Assembly: GCF_014805685.1 (NCBI RefSeq)
Contig: NC_060896.1
Location: 18,955,277 to 19,019,276 of the forward strand
Direction of reading: 5' to 3'
Source of the DNA: Silurus meridionalis
Lineage: Eukaryota > Chordata > Actinopteri > Siluriformes > Siluridae
Length of the DNA stretch: 64,000 bases
Shown here: positions 58,897 through 64,000 of the stretch, piece after piece
Layout of the letters: each line of letters begins with the position of its first letter
How positions within the stretch are numbered: the first letter of the stretch is position 1
Notes under the pieces: generated by a model
Databases searched by the model: none
What the model saw: only the letters and a program-made list of their open reading frames with translations
What the model was told of the DNA's origin: nothing
Translations under genes and position numbers: made by a program

Positions 58897-59194
58897 TGTC
58901 AGGAAACCACCAGCAACGCCTCCCTCCTGCATTTAGCACACTCGCACAGCCTCGCCTGCCTACTAATCAACTTCACCTGTCTCCAATCTAGTCTCCCCTT
59001 TATACGGCCCCCCGTTCCCACTCGCTCACCGTCCGATCTACAGTTCGCACTAGAGATCATCCCTCGACTTCCCATGTTACGGATTCTACCTTATTTTACA
59101 GTTTGTGCTTCTGCCGAGGCTCCTGTCCATGTACTGAGGCTAATACAGCTTATTGACTGTATTCTGGTCTCAGACTCTTGATCTGAGCGTGACA
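58897..59194. mobile_element. solo LTR (298 bp)
   Basis: It starts TGTCAGGAAACC and ends GAGCGTGACA, giving TGTCA/TGACA inverted ends as in retroviral-type LTRs. The interior is CpG- and pyrimidine-rich (CTTCACCTGTCTCCAATCTA, CTTTATACGGCCCCCCGTTC, TGGTCTCAGACTCTTGATCT), typical of fish LTRs with a TATA-like box. Flanks TATTC and AATTC could be a 5-bp target duplication with one change. No internal retroelement genes adjoin it. Confidence 0.72.
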
Positions 59195-59334
59195 AATTCA
59201 TAATTTGGTTGGTTTGTCCAATTAATTTTGGTGTGGCAGTGGTTCACATATATGAAGTGTTGTAATTGCTACACCATTCCTCAAATTGTTTTGTAAATCC
59301 CGTCAAGTTCAAGCAAATTTAACTTCAGTTACAT

Positions 59335-59985
59335 AAAGGTGTACTGTGGTATGTCACCAAGTTTTTCCACATTGGATCCTATAAAACCCCATGAATTGCT
59401 ATCCGACACCTCAATGGACTGGCCATTCCACAGATGCTGAATTGAATTGAGATCTGAGGAATTTGGAGGCTTAGTCAACACTTTGAACTATTCATGTTCC
59501 TCATACCATTCCTAAATATAATTTTGCAGTGTAGCAGGGAGCATTATTCTGCTTAGAGATGCCACTTTTATTAAGGAATACCTTTGCTATGAATGAGTGC
59601 ACTTGATCTGCAACAATGTTTGGGTAGGTAGTATGTGTCAAGTAACTTTCACATGAATGCCAGGACCCAAGGTTTCAGGACTGCTCAGAGAGTCACACTG
59701 CTTCCACCAGCTTGCCTCCTTTCCATAGTGCATCCCTGTGCCATTTCACCTCCAGGAAAATGCACATGCAATCAACTGTCTACATGATGTAAAATAAAAC
59801 ATTATTTATCAGACTAGACCACCTTCTGCCACTTCTCCATGGTCCATTCTGATGGTCACATTGCCTATTGTTGCCAAACAAAAACTGACTGTTTACTTGC
59901 TGATGAATATACTGTATCCCACGTCTTGACAAGTGCCACTGAAAAGAGATAATGTCTTTTCATTTTATTGCTGATTGGTGGATAT
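59335..59985 (-). mobile_element. Tc1-like transposon remnant, family B (C-terminal part and end)
   Basis: The + strand carries the reverse complement of the transposase C-terminal half with segments GATGCTGAATTGAATTGAGA, GTGTAGCAGGGAGCATTATT, GCAACAATGTTTGGGTAGGT and TTCCATAGTGCATCCCTGTG. It appears in two blocks joined to the element end near 59940-59985. Heavily mutated. Confidence 0.75.
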
Positions 59986-62812
59986 ATGCAAATGTAAGGT
60001 GTTAATGGAAATTTAAGCACGGTCACTAATATGAAATTTCTAGTGCAAATTCTCATGTGAATAATTTACAAAAAATCTTGGAAATGTAACATAAATTTTT
60101 TGTTTATAGTGCAGTGCCACATTGTCCACTATACTGTTGTTCTGAATATCAGCACTATTTTAATCATTTGCGGCACTAAGCATGCAGACATGCTGATATT
60201 TAGTTTTCTTGCTCATGTGATATTACTTATATGTTATCTTCTAGTATATACATATATACTATAACAATATAATATTGTAATACATTGCAACTTAAAGTCA
60301 TTGGTTCTGATATACTGCAATTGAATGCTGTGTATTAGAATATTCAGAAATTCAGTGTTAGAGATGGACTGTATTTCTGTTATTCTGAAACACTTTGGCA
60401 ATGTACAGTTTGTTCCGGGGCGATTTTATTAATTGTAGGGAATCATTGCGGTTTATATAAAACATTACTTGCATTACACTTGCATTAATTTTCAGAGGTG
60501 ATGGAAGGTTTGTTTTGGTACATTGTGACCATGTTATATTTCTTCAGTAACATTATAACGCAAAGCTCTTTCACACTGATATTATATAACATCACACTGA
60601 TTTAATATTATTTATTTTATAATATATATTTAATTTTATTAGTTATTAAATGTTGACTGAACATTATGATAAAAGTGATATCACAATCTTTAATTTTAGC
60701 AAGAGTTTGTCTAGAATTTTATCATGTGCTATTGTGCTGTTATCAAGAAAGCATCATGAAATGGTATCGTAAAGCAAATGTACAGTATGCTACTGTGAGC
60801 CAAAGTGCTTTATGAACTGGCTACATGATAATATACATATTAAAGAAAACTGCTATGTAGTTTAAATGGAATTTAGTGTACAGTCCTTACTTAATGCATT
60901 GGTGCCTGGTGTTCATTAAAGCAGCCTTCTTGTTGAAATCAGTACCACATGTGAACACAGCATTGACTATATTGCTGTCTGATTGTTATGCAGAAACCAT
61001 GTGACATAATTACACAAAATGTTTAATTAGTATGACTACTGTATTAGACACTGGAAGCTTGTGTCCCAAACAACCAGGTGTAGTATTTGCAATATGTACA
61101 TTGTGCTCTCCTTGCCTGTAGCACCATCATTTCTGACTCTACATCAAATTCCACATTCACTGAGCCGTTATCTGTCACAGCTTTGCCAAAGTAATACAGA
61201 CCATAAGGAGGCATATTTACACACTAACACAATCCTCCCCAATGCTATGGTTGTTTGAAAGTGTGCCGGCCATATTGCCTACAGATGCCGGGAAGGAATG
61301 TTGCTGTTATTTGGTGTCATTGCCTATTGTGTGAAGTGACTCATAAGAATAGAAACAATATTTGTTATGCACACATACACACATTGTATTGAACAAAAGT
61401 ATTTATTAACCTTTTATTTGCCAGCATTTACTAGATACGTTTTTATATTTGAAAATCAATTACATTTTTTGAATTAGTTCTATTAGGTATGTTATAATTA
61501 ATCTTAAAATATAACAACTATAGCATATTTAATTACTACAGTTATTACAGTTACTACAGGGCAGCGATAGCTCAGCATTTAAGGCAATGGGATACTGACT
61601 GGAACTCCTGTACTGTCTAAATTCTATAAACCCAGTTGGTGAATACTTTGGACTATACAGAAGATTCTGTGTCAGTATGCATTCTGGATGTAGCTACTTA
61701 TGTTTTGCTCCACTCGAAACTTTGCTACAGTCAACGATTGCTTTTTTACAAATAAATGCAGACTTCAATCGGGATGTGATTTCCCATTGCGTAACATTTT
61801 ACTTTTACCAGTACAATGTAGTGCACATTGAAATACGATCACTGTCCTGTTATAGCTCTAAGACAGTCTGGCAGTGGAAGGAGGAAAAAAAGAAGAAGGA
61901 AAAGAATCATTAAATACATTAAAAGCAATCCCCTGCTGATGTTCACAAGAGATCTGACATAAGAGCAAAGCAATGGTAATTTTGCTGTACAGCGTGGCGC
62001 ATTGTTCTAATGTCTCAAACCACAAATGAAAAACACCACCTGTGTATTATATTTCACATTTACCACCCACAGTAATTGCTTTTCTACCTGTCACAGGATT
62101 GTCTTCATTCAGTACTGCCCCCAGTATTTACCCTGCTACACACCACAGACTTGGATCGCTAGTTTTTCAGGAAGTGCATGATTGATGTGCCAAATGAACA
62201 CAGGATACAGGTGGTAACTGTGTTTGGACTGGTGGAAAATTGAATTCATCTGAAATGAACAATCTCCAAGAAACTGCATTCTCAGAACAGTGACTCAATT
62301 CTTCAGTCACAGCTGCATACATTTAAAATTCATATGAAATAATACTAACCCCTTGTGAGTGTTTAAAAAAAGTGTTGCTATTTTGAGCAATGTAAACTGT
62401 AATATAAATGATTGTCCCTGTGATTAACTAATTTTTTTTTTTTGAATGTGGGGCAAAAAATATAACCATATTTTACTTGCAAAACAAGCACAAATAGAGG
62501 CCTATTGGGGTAAAATCTGTTCAACTCCTTTCCTGAACCTGGGGCATCTCAAGAAATAGTTTTTAGGAAATAATCAAAATTAAAGCTAATAATTATCTGT
62601 AAAAAAAAAAAAGTGCAAACAATGTGTCTATGATGAACAATTGCCATTGCTCATTGACATTCTTTACCATGAAAAGGCTGAGATAGGAAAAAATATGTCT
62701 AATAATTCCACTTTAATTTGACTGGTAAGAGGTGTAGGTTATGGATTGATGGAAAGTATTTGTAATTGTAGTGCAGGAAATCTAGCCAAATCAACTATAG
62801 CTAAAAAACAAC
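59986..62812. other. AT-rich non-genic region
   Basis: No gene recognised. A weak tRNA-SINE-like trace lies at 61560-61640 (CAGCGATAGCTCAGCATTTA). The rest is unique-looking AT-rich DNA. Confidence 0.5.
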
Positions 62813-64000
62813 CCCAGCCATTATGGTTACACAAGCCAGTGCACTCTGAGTGCCGGTCCCAAGCCCAGGTAAATGGGGAGGGTTGTGTTATAAAGGGCAT
62901 CCAGTGTAAAACATGTGCCAAATCAAATATGCGGATCACTAAAGAGAGTTTCATACCGGATCGGTCGAGGCCTGGGTTACCAACGACCGCCACAGGTATC
63001 GTTAGCCAACAGGTTACTAGTGGAAATTAGGCTACTGTTGGCCAAAGGAGGAGAAGGAGAGGAGGAAGATGACTACAGAGATGACAGGAAAAGGAGAAGT
63101 GTAGGAAAGTGGAGGTTAGGGTTGGTACTTTAAATGTTGGTACTATGACTGGTGTAGTGGGAGGGGTAGCTGATATGATGGAGAGGAGAAAGGGGATCAT
63201 AATAGTGTGACGTATAAAAGTGAAGCAAGGTGCACACAGGTGGACTATGTTCTATGTAGAAGATGCAACCTGAAGGAGATTGGAGACTGTACGGTGTTGG
63301 CAGGGGACAGTGTAGCTAGACAGCCTCAGATGGTGGCCTGTAGGATGGTTTTGGAGGTGAAGAAGAAGAGGAGGAGAGTGAGGACTGAAAGAAGAATAAG
63401 ATGGTGGAAACTGAAGGAAGAAGACTGTAGTGTAAGATTCAGGGAAGAGGTCAGACAGGGGCTCGGTGGTGGTGAAGAGGTGCTGGATGATTGGGCAACT
63501 ACTGCAGAAGTGATAAGGGAGACAGCTAGAAAGGTACTTGGTGTGACATCTGGAAATAGAAAGGAAAACAAAGAGACGTGGAGGTGGAATGAGGAAGTGC
63601 AGGACAGCATAATGAGAAAGAGGTTGGCAAAACAGAATTGGATTGACAGAGTGATGAGAAAAGTAGGCAGAAGGAAATGCAGCAGCAGGTAAAGAGGGAT
63701 GTGGCAAAAGCCAAGGAAAAGGCATATGAGGCGTTGTTTAAGAAGTTGGACACTAAGGAAGGAGAAAAGGATTTGTACCGACTGGCCAGGCAGAGGGACC
63801 GAGCTGGGAGGGATGTGCTGCAAGTTAGAGCAATAAAGGATGGAGATGGAAATGTGTTGACTAGTGAAGAGAGTGTGTTGAGAAGATAAAGGGACTATTT
63901 TGAGAAGCTGATGAATGAGGAAAATGAGAGAAGGTTGGATGGTGTGGAGATGGTAAAGCAGAAAGTGGATAGGATTAGTAAGGAGGAAGTGAGAGCAGCA
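62813..64000 (+). mobile_element. second copy of the intron 1 LINE, 5' portion, running off the window
   Basis: It begins CCCAGCCATTATGGTTACAC, parallel to 10231. After the start of the endonuclease frame near 63175 (MMERRKG) it jumps to the endonuclease C-terminal region: SEARCTQVDYVLCRRCNLKE, then the linker (RRIRWWKLKEEDCSVRFREE, KENKETWRWNEEVQDSIMRK) and the pre-reverse-transcriptase stretch (YRLARQRDRAGRDVLQVRAI at 63776). The endonuclease core is missing here too. Frames are broken at 63692 and 63889. It continues to the same reverse transcriptase entry as 10800 before the window ends. Confidence 0.85.

Noticed and set aside
63252..63823. Three overlapping minus-strand open frames of 75-165 residues
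   Set aside because: They are Leu/Ser-rich shadows of the purine-rich + strand LINE coding region.
1..64000. CRISPR arrays or other prokaryotic systems
   Set aside because: The repeats are microsatellites, minisatellites and transposons. There are no regular repeat-spacer units or cas-like genes, and the genes are intron-bearing vertebrate genes.

Overview
The window is vertebrate, and most likely teleost fish, nuclear DNA. The genes have many small exons with GT..AG introns. Dinucleotide repeats are abundant, and Tc1-type transposons, LINEs and tRNA-derived SINEs of typical fish types fill the non-coding sequence. A catfish-like or other otophysan genome is a guess from the repeat style, not a demonstrated assignment. 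There are no bacterial features, CRISPR arrays or plasmid functions.

Two protein-coding genes are recognised, both complete and both on the + strand. DNER (Delta/Notch-like EGF repeat-containing transmembrane protein) runs from 5557 to 27268 in 13 coding exons and encodes about 721 residues: a signal peptide, ten EGF-like modules, one membrane helix and a conserved cytoplasmic tail. PID1 (phosphotyrosine interaction domain containing 1) runs from 34384 to 54642 in three coding exons and encodes 213 residues with a PTB/PID domain. From general knowledge, DNER and PID1 are also neighbours in mammals (human chromosome 2q36), so this looks like conserved vertebrate synteny. The two proteins are not known to act in one pathway: DNER is a neuronal surface Notch ligand/receptor-like protein, and PID1 is a cytoplasmic adaptor of LRP1 and insulin signalling.

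Layout: 1-5556 is upstream DNA packed with Tc1-like remnants (one nested insertion) and microsatellites. 5557-27268 is DNER; its 11 kb intron 1 carries a LINE copy with a 13-bp target-site duplication. 27269-34383 is intergenic, mostly unique AT-rich sequence with a few repeat scraps. 34384-54642 is PID1; its 15.8 kb intron 1 holds transposons, (AT)n tracts and a degenerate minisatellite, and its intron 2 holds a 2.2 kb DIRS-like retroelement remnant. 54643-62812 lies downstream of PID1 and contains a degenerate TTCTAGAA-rich repeat field, a solo LTR and a Tc1 relic. 62813-64000 is the 5' part of a second copy of the intron 1 LINE, running off the window.

No previously undescribed gene system is visible. 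The most interesting observations are: a tRNA-Glu SINE whose body appears assembled from both the 5' and 3' ends of the local LINE; several internally deleted LINE copies that keep both ends; a DNER exon whose 3' splice site is an uninterrupted (TG)17 tract; a LINE derivative lying almost on a DNER splice donor; and two unexplained degenerate repeat fields, one inside and one downstream of PID1. Exon boundaries were set by reading frame, GT/AG signals and remembered similarity to the human proteins, not by alignment.
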